NCBI GenBank assembly: GCA_905234605.1 | Contig: CAJOIE010000009.1 | Span: forward strand, 1 to 64,000 | Length of the DNA: 64,000 bases | Source: an uncultured Bacteroidaceae bacterium | GTDB taxonomy: Bacteria > Bacteroidota > Bacteroidia > Bacteroidales > Bacteroidaceae | Direction: 5' to 3' | Shown here: positions 16,899 through 25,611 of the stretch, piece by piece | How positions within the stretch are numbered: position 1 is the stretch's first letter | Layout: each line of letters opens with the position of its first letter | Position numbers and translations under genes: made by a program | Notes under the pieces: model-generated | Told to the model about the DNA's origin: nothing | The model's database searches: none | What the model saw: the letters and a program-made list of their open reading frames with translations, nothing else

Positions 16899-19511
16899 AT
16901 GGCTACACTGACACCGATGATGAAGCAGTTCTACGACCTGAAGAGCAAGCATCCCGACGCGCTGCTGCTCTTCCGTTGCGGCGACTTCTACGAGACCTAT
17001 GCCGACGACGCGGTGAAGGCTGCCTCTGTGCTGGGCATCACGCTCACGCGGCGCAACAACCAGCGCGAGGAGGAGTCGGTGGCCATGGCCGGGTTTCCCT
17101 ATCATGCGCTCGACACCTACCTGCCGAGGTTGGTGCGTGCGGGTATGCGCGTGGCTATCTGCGACCAGCTCGAGGATCCTAAACTGACCAAGAAGTTGGT
17201 GAAACGGGGCATCACGGAACTGGTCACGCCCGGGCTGGCCATGACCGAGACGGTGCTCGACAACAGGCAGAACAACTTCCTTGCCGCCGTGCATTTCGCC
17301 GCGAATGACACCGTGGGACTCAGTCTCCTGGACATCAGCACGGGCGAGTGGCTCGTGGCCGAAGGCTCGGCGGCCTACGTGGCGGGCCTCATGGCCAACT
17401 TCGGGCCCAAGGAGGTGCTCTACGAGCGGGGCCGCAAGGGTCTGTTCGAGGGCTGCTTCGGCAGCAAATATACAACGTTTCAGCTTGACGACTGGGTCTT
17501 TACCTCGCAGACTGCTACCGACAAGCTGCATCGCCACTTCGGCGTGCGCTCGCTCAAGGGTTTCGGCATCGACACCATGCGGGCCGCCGTGATAGCCTCG
17601 GGGGCTGTCCTGCAATATCTCGAGGCTACGCAGCACACGCAGCTCGACCATGTGTCCACCATACGCCGCATCGAGGAGCAGCGCTACGTGCATCTGGATC
17701 GCTTCACTATACGCAACCTCGAGCTGGTGGAGTCGCAGGGCGAGGGGGGCACATCGCTGCTCGCCGTGCTCGACCGCACCACCACACCCATGGGGGCGCG
17801 CCTGCTGCGCCGCTTCCTGCTCTTTCCACTGTGCGACAAGGCCGAGGTGGAGGCTCGCCACGACGTGGTGGACTACTGCTACCGCCATGCTCCGCTGCGC
17901 GACCTCATCGTGGAGCGGCTGCGCACCATCGGCGACATGGAGCGGCTGGCCTCGCGCGCAGCCGTGGGACGGGTGACACCGCGCGACCTCGTGCAGCTGC
18001 GCATAGCCCTCGAGGCCATAGTGCCCGTCAAGGCAGCCCTCAGCCAGACCGACGACACGCAGCTGCAGGCCACGGCTGCGGCTCTCGACCCGCTGCCTGA
18101 GCTGGCCCACACGCTGGCCCGCCAGCTCACGGCCGACCCGCCGCTGCTCGTGGCCAAGGGAGGCGTCATTGCCACAGGCGTCAGTGCCGAGCTCGACCAG
18201 CTGCGCCAGATAGCCCATTCCAGCAAGGACTACCTGCAGCAGCTCGTGCAGCGCGAGGCCGAGGCCACAGGCATACTGAGCCTCAAGGTGGGCTACAACA
18301 ACGTCTTCGGCTACTATCTCGAGGTGCGCAACACCTACCGCGACCACGTGCCGGCGGAGTGGACGCGCAAGCAGACGCTCGTGGGTGCGGAGCGCTACAT
18401 CACCCAGGAGCTGAAGGAATATGAGGAGACCATCATGGGTGCCGAGGACAAGATACTGACGCTCGAGGCTGAGCTCTTCGGCCGTCTCGTGCAGCAGGTG
18501 GCCGCACAGGTGGCAGCCCTGCTGCGCAATGCCAAGCTGCTTGCCGAGCTCGACTGTCTGGTGGGCTATGCCGTGGCCGCCGTGGAGCATGGCTACGTGC
18601 GTCCCGCTATGGAAGAGGGCACAGGGCTCTCCATCGTGGCAGGCCGCCACCCCGTGATTGAGGTGCAGATGCCGGCCGGAGAACGCTACGTGGCCAACGA
18701 TGTGCACGTCGACACCGCATCGGAACAGATACTCATCATCACAGGTCCCAACATGGCGGGCAAGAGTGCCCTGCTGCGGCAGACGGCTCTCATAGTGCTC
18801 ATGGCGCAAGCCGGCAGCTTCGTGCCTGCCGACAGCGCGAAGATAGGCATGGTGGACAAGATATTCACACGTGTGGGAGCATCAGACAACATTAGCGCGG
18901 GCGAGAGCACATTCATGGTGGAGATGACCGAGGCGGCAAGCATTCTCAACAACGTGACGGAACGCTCACTCGTGCTCTTCGATGAGCTGGGACGAGGCAC
19001 CTCAACCTACGACGGCATCAGCCTGGCGTGGGCAATAGTGGAATATCTGCACGACGGGAGCCAGGGGCATCCGCGCACCCTCTTCGCCACTCACTACCAT
19101 GAACTCAACGAGATGGCAGAGCGTTTCGCCCGCATACGTGCCTACAACGTGTCGGTGCGCGAGGTGAGAGGCAAAATCATATTCCTGCGCAAGCTGGAGC
19201 CTGGAGGCACGTCGCACAGCTTCGGCCTGCACGTGGCGCGCCTGGCGGGAATGCCCCGCGAGGTGGTGGCGCGCGCCGAGGTCATACTGCACCAGCTGGA
19301 ACAGAGTGCCAACCGCGACGGTCTGGGCGACGGACCCAACGTGAAGGCCATAGCCAAGGGCGACGACCACATGCAGCTTAACTTCTTCCAGCTCGACGAC
19401 CCTGTGCTGCAACAGATACGCGACGAGCTGCTCGAGCTCGACGTGAACAGCCTCACGCCGCTGCAAGCCCTGAACAAACTCGATGCCATAAAACGCATAC
19501 TGCGACACTGA
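16899..19511 (+). CDS. mutS: DNA mismatch repair protein MutS
   Basis: MutS recognises mispaired bases and recruits MutL using ATP. The 870-residue protein begins with the mismatch-reading domain ([21 protein letters not shown], including the FRCGDFYE segment). The connector, lever and clamp domains follow. The ATPase has Walker [14 protein letters not shown] at about residues 616-628, Walker [17 protein letters not shown] and ATHYHEL. The length is full. The start at 16899 puts the gene 21 bp after a TAnnTTTG box. It is transcribed away from the dcw operon and ends in an inverted repeat. Confidence 0.97.
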   Translation: MATLTPMMKQFYDLKSKHPDALLLFRCGDFYETYADDAVKAASVLGITLTRRNNQREEESVAMAGFPYHALDTYLPRLVRAGMRVAICDQLEDPKLTKKLVKRGITELVTPGLAMTETVLDNRQNNFLAAVHFAANDTVGLSLLDISTGEWLVAEGSAAYVAGLMANFGPKEVLYERGRKGLFEGCFGSKYTTFQLDDWVFTSQTATDKLHRHFGVRSLKGFGIDTMRAAVIASGAVLQYLEATQHTQLDHVSTIRRIEEQRYVHLDRFTIRNLELVESQGEGGTSLLAVLDRTTTPMGARLLRRFLLFPLCDKAEVEARHDVVDYCYRHAPLRDLIVERLRTIGDMERLASRAAVGRVTPRDLVQLRIALEAIVPVKAALSQTDDTQLQATAAALDPLPELAHTLARQLTADPPLLVAKGGVIATGVSAELDQLRQIAHSSKDYLQQLVQREAEATGILSLKVGYNNVFGYYLEVRNTYRDHVPAEWTRKQTLVGAERYITQELKEYEETIMGAEDKILTLEAELFGRLVQQVAAQVAALLRNAKLLAELDCLVGYAVAAVEHGYVRPAMEEGTGLSIVAGRHPVIEVQMPAGERYVANDVHVDTASEQILIITGPNMAGKSALLRQTALIVLMAQAGSFVPADSAKIGMVDKIFTRVGASDNISAGESTFMVEMTEAASILNNVTERSLVLFDELGRGTSTYDGISLAWAIVEYLHDGSQGHPRTLFATHYHELNEMAERFARIRAYNVSVREVRGKIIFLRKLEPGGTSHSFGLHVARLAGMPREVVARAEVILHQLEQSANRDGLGDGPNVKAIAKGDDHMQLNFFQLDDPVLQQIRDELLELDVNSLTPLQALNKLDAIKRILRH

Positions 19512-19529
19512 GCCCCTGACGCATAGAAG

Positions 19530-19585
19530 CTGTCGGATTACTCTGAATACTCCGATTACTCCGAATACTCAGAGCACTCCGACAG
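19530..19585 (+). terminator. Stem-loop after mutS built on an 18-bp tandem duplication
   Basis: CTGTCGGATTACTCTGA at 19530-19546 pairs, with two mismatches, with TCAGAGCACTCCGACAG at 19569-19585. Inside lie two near-identical 18-mers, 19536-19553 and 19554-19571 (GATTACTC(T/C)GAATACTC). There is no clear T-run, so a terminator role is inferred from position between convergent genes. Confidence 0.5.
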
Positions 19586-19604
19586 CCTCCGATTGCTCTG
19601 GCAC

Positions 19605-20027
19605 CTACTGCCGGCTGGGGCTCAGGCTCTCGTCGGTGGCACTCTCGGGGTGCTTGCGTGTGAGCAGGTACTCTGCGACGAAGCCGGCAAGCATGCCCAG
19701 ACCCAGACCCAGGATGATGGCAATGAGGAAGCCTTGTTCCTTGATGTTGATGCCCATGAGCGAGGCGGCGAGAGCTCCCAGGCCCAGACCTGTAGTGGCA
19801 CAGCCGTAGCGCAGCAGACGATACTTGCTGCTGACTGGTGCGGCCTGCTCTGCCAGGAGCAGACGGGCTGACTCGGGGTCGGTGGCATGCTCCACGAGCG
19901 AGAGGCGCAGGCGGGTCTGGTCGCTGTGCTTGCGGATGACGGCGATGAATGTCATGACAATGGCAATGATGGGGATGCCGAGTGATAGGATGATGGCGAG
20001 CGTGGCTTCAAGATCAATGCTGTTCAT
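19605..20027 (-). CDS. DUF6249-like membrane protein
   Basis: The 140-residue protein has an N-terminal membrane helix (LAIILSLGIPIIAIVMTFIAVI) and a charged middle segment (TRLRLSLVEHATDPESARLLL). Two further helices follow (TTGLGLGALAASLMGI and FLIAIILGLGLGMLAGFVAEYLL) and then a polar tail. This matches my recollection of the DUF6249 family, which has no known function. In Bacteroidales such proteins are often encoded beside an ECF sigma factor and a small membrane protein, as here, which suggests a role in that regulatory unit. The location is inferred as inner membrane. Confidence 0.6.
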   Translation of the reverse strand: MNSIDLEATLAIILSLGIPIIAIVMTFIAVIRKHSDQTRLRLSLVEHATDPESARLLLAEQAAPVSSKYRLLRYGCATTGLGLGALAASLMGINIKEQGFLIAIILGLGLGMLAGFVAEYLLTRKHPESATDESLSPSRQ

Positions 20028-20108
20028 AGTGGTTGTGGTGTTAAATGGTTACTGATGTTTAGAGGTATGTGTCAGCGCTGAGTTGTGTGGCAGAGGGGGC
20101 GACGGAGG

Positions 20109-20426
20109 TCATGCCTCAAGGCGTATGGTGTCGAGCAGATGGACCGTGATGCCTATCATGGCTGCCATGGGCCATGCCATGAGACATAGACCGACAGTCG
20201 GGTCGTGGCGGCACACGAAGCTGTAGGCAGCCATGGCCACGATGCCCACGCAGGCGGCCCATGACAGCGTGACGGCTGCTGTGCGCAGCCACCGGTGCAG
20301 CAGCTCGCGGCGATGCCGCTGCCGTGCCTGGGCGATGATGGCTTGCCGGAGCTGTGCCACCTGCTGCTCGCGGAGCAGTGTCTGGCTGATGAGGAGGTCG
20401 AGCTCTTGGTCGGTGTATTGCTTCAT
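20109..20426 (-). CDS. Small two-helix membrane protein, candidate partner of the sigma factor
   Basis: The 105-residue protein has a charged cytoplasmic N-terminal half (DQELDLLISQTLLREQQVAQ) and two membrane helices (VTLSWAACVGIVAMAAYSFVC and VGLCLMAWPMAAMIGITVHLL). Its ATG overlaps the sigma-factor stop by four bases (ATGA), implying coupled translation. A short cytoplasmic helical segment joined to membrane helices and coupled to an ECF sigma gene is the layout of a membrane-bound regulator. I see no zinc-binding anti-sigma (HxxxCxxC) motif, so the anti-sigma role is only an inference. Confidence 0.6.
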   Translation of the reverse strand: MKQYTDQELDLLISQTLLREQQVAQLRQAIIAQARQRHRRELLHRWLRTAAVTLSWAACVGIVAMAAYSFVCRHDPTVGLCLMAWPMAAMIGITVHLLDTIRLEA

Positions 20427-20944
20427 GACTGTAGGAGTTGGCGGAGATGGTTGCGGATGCGGTGCAGACGCACAAGCACGTTGCTTTGTGAGAGGCCGAG
20501 GGCTGAGGCGATGTCGGCCGTGCGGCGTTGCTCATAGTAGTGCAGGCGCAGCAGCTGCTGGTCGGTGGCAGGCAGCGTGGCTATGGCTTGCTCCATGCGC
20601 TGCATTGCGGCCTCGTGCTCGTCGGAGTATGGCTCGTCGGCGGCTGCGACGTGCACATCGTCGATGCTCACCGTGCGGCGGTGGCGCTCCTGCCCCAGGA
20701 GGGTGAGAGCTGTGTGGGCGGCAATCTGTGAGAGCCATCCGCCGAGGTTGTCGCCGCGGAACTGCGCGAGGCGCTCGTAGGCCTTGGCGAAGGTGAGCTG
20801 GGTCACCTCGGCCGCACCGTCGGCGGTGTGCATGAGCGACATGGCCCGGGCATAGACTGCGCCTGTGTGGCGTGTCACGATCTGTGCAAAGGCGTGCTGC
20901 GAGTGGTTGAAGAGCACGAGGCTCACGAGCTGCTGGTCGGTCAT
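20423..20944 (-). CDS. ECF-type RNA polymerase sigma factor
   Basis: The 173-residue protein has the two conserved sigma-70 parts. Region 2 spans about residues 8-85 (FNHSQHAFAQIVTRHTGAVY..MSLMHTADGAAEVTQLTFAKAYERLAQF). Region 4 spans about 115-172 and has the helix-turn-helix RRTADIASALGLSQSNVLVRLHRIRNHLRQLL. I chose ATG 20944 (MTDQQLVSL) because the upstream extension to 21112 is not protein-like and would enter the previous intergenic region. It is coupled to the next membrane-protein gene. Its target genes cannot be read from the sequence. Confidence 0.85.
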   Translation of the reverse strand: MTDQQLVSLVLFNHSQHAFAQIVTRHTGAVYARAMSLMHTADGAAEVTQLTFAKAYERLAQFRGDNLGGWLSQIAAHTALTLLGQERHRRTVSIDDVHVAAADEPYSDEHEAAMQRMEQAIATLPATDQQLLRLHYYEQRRTADIASALGLSQSNVLVRLHRIRNHLRQLLQS

Positions 20945-21048
20945 GGGGCGGTGGTGCAGTGGCTGTCGTTCACTATACAGACTGCCATGCGGAGGGATTA
21001 TTACACCTCGGGGCTGAAAAAGTGGCTGCTGCTGCCCTTGCGGGCTTG

Positions 21049-21981
21049 TCAGTAGCTCACGTAGGGCTCCATGCGGGCGATGTCGTCGGCACTGAACTCC
21101 GGCAACAGACACAGCTGCTGCAGCGAAGTGATGCGGCCGTAGTTGCGGCGGTAGGTGACTATGGCCCGGGCGCGTGCATAGCCTATGTAGGGATGTCGGC
21201 CCAACTCACGCTCGGTGGCTGTGGCAAGGCTGAGACGGGCCACCAGGCTGCTGTCGGCCACGAACCAGTCGAGCAGGGGCGGCGGGAAGCCCTCTATCTC
21301 AAGCAGCTGGAGGGGACTCACGTAGCCGCCGAGCTGCTCGCGGTAGGCCACTATCTGGCGTGCACGCACTGAGGCTATGCCTGGCACTTGCTTGAGCGTG
21401 GCCGTGTCGACACTGTTGAGGTCGAGGGCACGCATCTCGCGGAACTTCTCCTGTGAGGGATAGCTGATGCTGTCGCGATGTCGTGGGGGGGGTAATAGTG
21501 AAGAGTCGGAGGGGTAGAGCTCGGCATCGTCGAAGTAGCGGAAGGCACGGCTGATGCGTATGTGTGGTGCCAGGCGGTCGTAGAGCTCGTGGGTCATGCC
21601 GGGCACACGGCGGAAGTCCTCGGGGCGGTGGTAGCGGCCATGGTGGGCGCGGTAGTTGTATATGCTCCTGACCATGCGCGGCGACAGGCCAAGGCGCAGG
21701 AGTGTCAGCGAGTCGGCTGTGTTGGGGTCGAAGGGGAATGCGTCGGCGGCAATCGCGCTGCGGTGAGCTGTGTGGCCGGCACCTGTGCTGCGGGCTGTGG
21801 CGGACAGGCTGTCGGACATCAGGATGTGGGCCAGGACCTCGGCAGAGTCGGGCGTGGAGAGAAGCACATCGCTGGCGGGCTCGCGCCGGCAGGTGTGGTA
21901 GGCACTGACGGCACACCATGTGGCTATCACTGCCACGGCAAGGCGCATGACGTCGCGGCGTGTCTGTCTGGATAGGTGCAT
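21049..21981 (-). CDS. Helix-hairpin-helix (ComEA-like) protein, membrane-anchored
   Basis: The 310-residue protein has an N-terminal hydrophobic segment (MRLAVAVIATWCAVSAYH), probably a signal or anchor. Three helix-hairpin-helix modules follow: about residues 85-145 (NTADSLTLLRLGLSPRMVRS), 185-245 (LNSVDTATLKQVPGIASVRA) and 255-308 (GYARARAIVTYRRNYGRITS). Such modules bind DNA non-specifically in ComEA-type uptake proteins. Here the repeats could serve DNA binding in the periplasm or protein contacts. The family is common in Bacteroidales without an assigned role. Confidence 0.75.
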   Translation of the reverse strand: MHLSRQTRRDVMRLAVAVIATWCAVSAYHTCRREPASDVLLSTPDSAEVLAHILMSDSLSATARSTGAGHTAHRSAIAADAFPFDPNTADSLTLLRLGLSPRMVRSIYNYRAHHGRYHRPEDFRRVPGMTHELYDRLAPHIRISRAFRYFDDAELYPSDSSLLPPPRHRDSISYPSQEKFREMRALDLNSVDTATLKQVPGIASVRARQIVAYREQLGGYVSPLQLLEIEGFPPPLLDWFVADSSLVARLSLATATERELGRHPYIGYARARAIVTYRRNYGRITSLQQLCLLPEFSADDIARMEPYVSY

Positions 21982-22060
21982 GGCTGGGTCGGGGTGATGA
22001 TGGTGTCAGTGGCTGATGTGTGTGAATGCGCCTTGCGGCGTGTTGCCTTGCAGGCTGACG

Positions 22061-23449
22061 TCAGGCTATCAGGCTGTTGGCGAAGATGAGGCCGATGGCC
22101 ACAGGGGCAACCCAGCGTATGAGCACGAAGAAGGTGCTCACGAGCCACCGCGGCACCCTGTGCAGGCCGCCGCTCGTGAGCTCGTCCTCCACAAGGTCGC
22201 GGGGCAGCCGCCAGCCAACGAAGATGCTCAGCACGATGCCGCTCAGGGGCATAATCCACAGAGCTGTCACGTCGTTGAAGGCATCGAAGAAGCCACGGCC
22301 CATGAACGGACGGAAGTCGCGCAGCGGACCGAAGCTGAGGCAGCACAGCGTGGACAGCAACATGGCCACTATGGTCATGTAGGTGGCGGCACGGCGGCGC
22401 GACACGTGGTAGCGGTCGACGAAGAAGGCGGTGACTTCCTCGTGCATGGATATGGTGCTCGTCAGGGCAGCCAGCACCAACAGGAGGTAGAACATGAGGG
22501 CAAAGGCGTAGCCCAGTGCTGGCGTGCCGCTGAAGAGCGAGGAGAACACGCTCGGCAGCGTGACGAACACCAGCCCGGGACCTGCATCGGCACCGACGCC
22601 TTCAACAGAGAACACGGCAGGGAAGATGATGAAGCCGCTCACGATGGCCACCAGCGTGTCGAGTGCAACCACGTTGGCTGCTGTCTTGAGCAGTGGCACC
22701 TCGCGGCGGAAGTAGCTGGCGTAGGTGGACAGGCAGCCTATGGCTATGCTCAGTGAGAAGAAGGCCTGCCCGAGCGCACTGAGCACCACGGAGGCATCCA
22801 CCTTGCTGAAGTCGGGGCGGAGCAGGAACGTCACTCCGGCGCGTGCACCTGGCATGGCCATCGACCCTGCGGCAAGCAGGCACAGCATCACGGCCAGCAG
22901 GGGCATCATCAGTTTGGAGAAGCTCTCGATGCCGCGCTGCACACCGCGCACGATGATCAGGTGCGTCAGCAATATAAATAATAAGGTATAGGCGAGGGGC
23001 GGCCATGTGGCTGTCGAGAAGCTTTCGAAGAAGGCCGAAGCATTGGTCATGCTGCTCATGGTGCCTTGCACGGCAGCCACGGCGTAGCGCAGTATCCATC
23101 CCGCCACGACGCTGTAGTAGCTCAGGATGAGCGTCACGCACAGGATGCCGGCGTAGCCCGTGACGTACCATGGCTCGTGGGGTGCCAGCCGCTGGTAGGC
23201 CGACGCTATGTCGGTGTGTGTGCGGCGGCCGATGACGAACTCTGCGGTCATCATCGGTACGCCGAGGAACACCACGCACATGAGGTAGACGAGCAGGAAT
23301 GCGGCACCGCCGTTCTGCCCTGTCTCGACGGGGAAGCGCCAAATGTTGCCTAAGCCCACGGCACTGCCTGCCGTGGCGAGTATGATGCCGAGGCGTGTGG
23401 CGAAGCTGCCTCGGGAGTGGTGTCCGTCGTGCTGTGTGGGTGTTGTCAT
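22061..23449 (-). CDS. Sodium-dependent transporter of the neurotransmitter:sodium symporter (SNF) family
   Basis: The 462-residue protein is a polytopic inner-membrane carrier of the LeuT fold. The first helix has ATAGSAVGLGNIWRFPVETGQNGGAAFLLVY, the substrate and sodium site of the family. About eleven to twelve membrane segments follow. Members import amino acids or related solutes with sodium; the substrate here is unknown. I chose ATG 23449 (MTTPTQHDG) because the next upstream start, 23461, lies against the rpsO terminator stem. Confidence 0.92.
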   Translation of the reverse strand: MTTPTQHDGHHSRGSFATRLGIILATAGSAVGLGNIWRFPVETGQNGGAAFLLVYLMCVVFLGVPMMTAEFVIGRRTHTDIASAYQRLAPHEPWYVTGYAGILCVTLILSYYSVVAGWILRYAVAAVQGTMSSMTNASAFFESFSTATWPPLAYTLLFILLTHLIIVRGVQRGIESFSKLMMPLLAVMLCLLAAGSMAMPGARAGVTFLLRPDFSKVDASVVLSALGQAFFSLSIAIGCLSTYASYFRREVPLLKTAANVVALDTLVAIVSGFIIFPAVFSVEGVGADAGPGLVFVTLPSVFSSLFSGTPALGYAFALMFYLLLVLAALTSTISMHEEVTAFFVDRYHVSRRRAATYMTIVAMLLSTLCCLSFGPLRDFRPFMGRGFFDAFNDVTALWIMPLSGIVLSIFVGWRLPRDLVEDELTSGGLHRVPRWLVSTFFVLIRWVAPVAIGLIFANSLIA

Positions 23450-23466
23450 GGCTGGTGGCAAGAAAG

Positions 23467-23504
23467 ACAGCTGCGCTGCCTCGGTGATGGGGCAGCGCAG
23501 CTGT
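23467..23504 (-). terminator. Rho-independent terminator of rpsO
   Basis: A perfect 14-bp inverted repeat, ACAGCTGCGCTGCC at 23467-23480 and its complement at 23491-23504, has a ten-base loop. On the minus strand it is followed by a T-rich run (CTTTCTT). It lies directly after rpsO and ends 17 bp before the transporter start, so the two genes are probably separate transcripts. Confidence 0.85.
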
Positions 23505-23530
23505 GGGTGTGCGGTTGTAAGGCTGCGCTC

Positions 23531-23800
23531 TTACTTGCGCAGGCCGAGGGCTTTGACGATGGCGCGGTAGCGGTTGATGTCGCGGGCCTTGAGGTAGTTG
23601 AGCAGCGCGCGGCGCTTGCCCACCAGGCCGGTGAGGGCACGCTCGGTGCTGTGGTCTTTGCGGTTCTGCTTCATGTGCTCGGTGAGGTGAGCAATACGGA
23701 AGCTGAAGAGTGCAATCTGGCTCTCGGCGCTGCCGGTGTCGGTGGTGCCCTTGCCGAACTTCTCGAAGAGTTCAGCCTTCTTAGCGGAGTCTAAGTACAT
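23531..23800 (-). CDS. rpsO: 30S ribosomal protein S15
   Basis: S15 binds the central domain of 16S rRNA and nucleates assembly of the small subunit. The 89-residue protein has the family signature TGSAESQIALFSFRIAHLTEHM...DHSTERALTGLVGKRRALLNYLK. Length and order are normal. It is a single-gene unit with its own promoter and terminator. In other bacteria S15 represses its own mRNA; the 120-nt leader here could serve that, but I see no defined structure. Confidence 0.97.
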   Translation of the reverse strand: MYLDSAKKAELFEKFGKGTTDTGSAESQIALFSFRIAHLTEHMKQNRKDHSTERALTGLVGKRRALLNYLKARDINRYRAIVKALGLRK

Positions 23801-23923
23801 GGTTGTTGGGTTTTGATGATGTGAGTGTTGGGTTTGTTGTTGTCATCCTTCAGGTGGCGGGCCGGTGTCATCATCGCCGTGCTCCCACCCTCGAATGGTC
23901 CCGTAGCTCGGGGTTTCGGGCGG

Positions 23924-23954
23924 CAAAGGTAGGCTTATTTGCTGTTTCTGCCAA
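23924..23954 (-). promoter_or_regulatory. Predicted promoter of rpsO
   Basis: On the minus strand the -7 box TACCTTTG is at 23931-23924 and a TTGG -33 element at 23954-23951, separated by 19 bp, close to the Bacteroidetes consensus TTTG-N19-21-TAnnTTTG. It lies about 124 bp upstream of the rpsO ATG. Confidence 0.7.
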
Positions 23955-23994
23955 GGAATAAGGGACTAACCTTTGTCCTGGCTGTTGCCGGCAT

Positions 23995-24038
23995 GGCTCG
24001 TTTGCTGCTCATGCACGGCTTGTTTGCTGCTTGTGTGC
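23995..24038. repeat. 22-bp imperfect tandem repeat downstream of the caspase gene
   Basis: GGCTCGTTTGCTGCT at 23995 and GGCTTGTTTGCTGCT at 24017 start two 22-bp units. The period equals that of the TGCA arrays, and a TGCA core lies at 24012 with GGCATGG at 23989-23995. It may be a decayed array of the same family, but the match is weak. Confidence 0.5.
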
Positions 24039-24048
24039 GGGCTCCTGC

Positions 24049-25563
24049 TTAGAAGGAGAGGCGGCGCCAGATGGTCTCGAGGCTCTCGGAGGCATTGGTG
24101 GACGGTGTCTGCTGCTTGCGCATCTGGAGCGTGGGTGCCGTGGTCGACACGTTGGTCTGGATGTGGTCGGCCAGGGTGCCGAAGTTCACTGTGCCGTGGG
24201 TGCGCTGGAGCTCCTTGAGCAGGAAGTAGGTGAAGAGGCCGTGGCCTTGTTCGGGATAGCCTTGTGCTGTCTCGTTGCCTTGTGCGGCGGAGAAGACCAC
24301 GACGGCACCGCCTGAGAACTCGGCGTCCTCGGCTTGTATCTCAACGCCGCGCAGGCCTTCGGTCACGCCTTCGTTCTCGCGGTTGACGCCGGAGAAGCAG
24401 GCGTCGAGGAACACGGATGTCTGTGCGAAGGCCAGGTCGCCGAGGCGGCTGTAGAATTCGTCGAGGGCGATGCCGCGCTGCGGTGATGTGCCGCGCACGT
24501 CGGTGGGCAGCATGTAGGCCTTGTTCTTGTTCTTCACGTCGGGCACGCCGTGGCCTGCGTAGTAGACCACGAGGTTCTTGCGCTCACGCCCGCTGATGCT
24601 GCCCAGCCAGTCCTCGAGCTCTTCCTCGAGTATCATCTGCTTGGTGGCGTTCTCGGAGATGTGTATGTTGCTGGATGGTATGCCGAGTGTGCGCTGGCAG
24701 TATTCGGCGAAGATGCGGGCATCGTGGATGGCGTAGGGCACGTCGGAGACGAAGCGGTAGTTCTGGTTGCCGATGATGAGTGCGTAGGTGTTGGTGCGTG
24801 TGTCGCCCGTGGTGGGGATGATGGTGTCCACGTCGGCTGTGGCATAGTCGTAGTCTTCGTCGGCCACGCGGCCTGCGGTGGTCTTCTCGATGGCGAGGCG
24901 TGCGAAGCCGTACTCGGCGCAGTTCTCTGTGTTGATGTAGGCGGGCAAGCGGCGCACTTCGCCTGCGTAGAGGGCGTGGCGCACGGCGTTCTCCACGTTT
25001 ATCTCAGTGGCGAACACGTGGTGTCCGAGTATCACGGTGGGGCTCAGCTCGATGCTCTTGAGGTTGGTGCAGGAGACGAAGGCCTGGTCTTCGACGCGGC
25101 ACTGGTCGGGCAGCTTGATGCTGTTCAGTGCGGAGCAGTTGGCAAAGGCTATGGTGCCGATGGTGCGCAGGCGTGTGGGCAGGCTGATGCTGCGCATGCG
25201 TGTGCAGCCGAGGAAGGCTCCCCAGCCGAGTTCCTGTAGGTCGACGCCGTGGAACACCACTTCTTGCAGGTTGGCGCAGGCGGCGAAGGCGCATGAGCCT
25301 ACGCGGGTGATGCCGTCGTAGATTTCCACGCGGCGCACGTCGAGCTTCTTGCGTGTCCAGGGTGCCACTTTCTTCTTCATGTCGTAGTCGTCGATTTCGA
25401 CGAACTCGCCGCGTTTGTTCACGTTGGTGATGGTGAGTGTCTGTCCGTCGTATTTCCAGTGTACGTCCACTCCGCAGGTGCCCTCGTCGGGGGTGTTGTT
25501 TTGTGCGCTGGCCATGGTGGCTCCGGCCACTATGCCGAGCAGTAACAGGATGTAGCGTTTCAT
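24049..25563 (-). CDS. Secreted protein with BspA-type leucine-rich repeats and a caspase-like (C14) peptidase domain
   Basis: The 504-residue protein has a signal peptide (MKRYILLLLGIVAGATMASA). At about residues 75-215 it has LRR_5/BspA-like repeats (TRVGSCAFAACANLQEVVFHG and similar). From about residue 258 there is a caspase fold beginning TYALIIGNQNYR. The catalytic dyad is visible: His338 in YYAGHG and Cys389 in LDACFSG. The family cleaves proteins; bacterial homologues usually cut after Arg or Lys. Export to the periplasm or surface is predicted. It is the last gene of an operon with an outer-membrane-type protein, a DUF4384 protein and a secreted unknown. Confidence 0.88.
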   Translation of the reverse strand: MKRYILLLLGIVAGATMASAQNNTPDEGTCGVDVHWKYDGQTLTITNVNKRGEFVEIDDYDMKKKVAPWTRKKLDVRRVEIYDGITRVGSCAFAACANLQEVVFHGVDLQELGWGAFLGCTRMRSISLPTRLRTIGTIAFANCSALNSIKLPDQCRVEDQAFVSCTNLKSIELSPTVILGHHVFATEINVENAVRHALYAGEVRRLPAYINTENCAEYGFARLAIEKTTAGRVADEDYDYATADVDTIIPTTGDTRTNTYALIIGNQNYRFVSDVPYAIHDARIFAEYCQRTLGIPSSNIHISENATKQMILEEELEDWLGSISGRERKNLVVYYAGHGVPDVKNKNKAYMLPTDVRGTSPQRGIALDEFYSRLGDLAFAQTSVFLDACFSGVNRENEGVTEGLRGVEIQAEDAEFSGGAVVVFSAAQGNETAQGYPEQGHGLFTYFLLKELQRTHGTVNFGTLADHIQTNVSTTAPTLQMRKQQTPSTNASESLETIWRRLSF

Positions 25564-25611
25564 ATCGTTGATGTGCTTAGGTTGGCTGTTATTGTTGGTG
25601 TTGGTGTGTGC

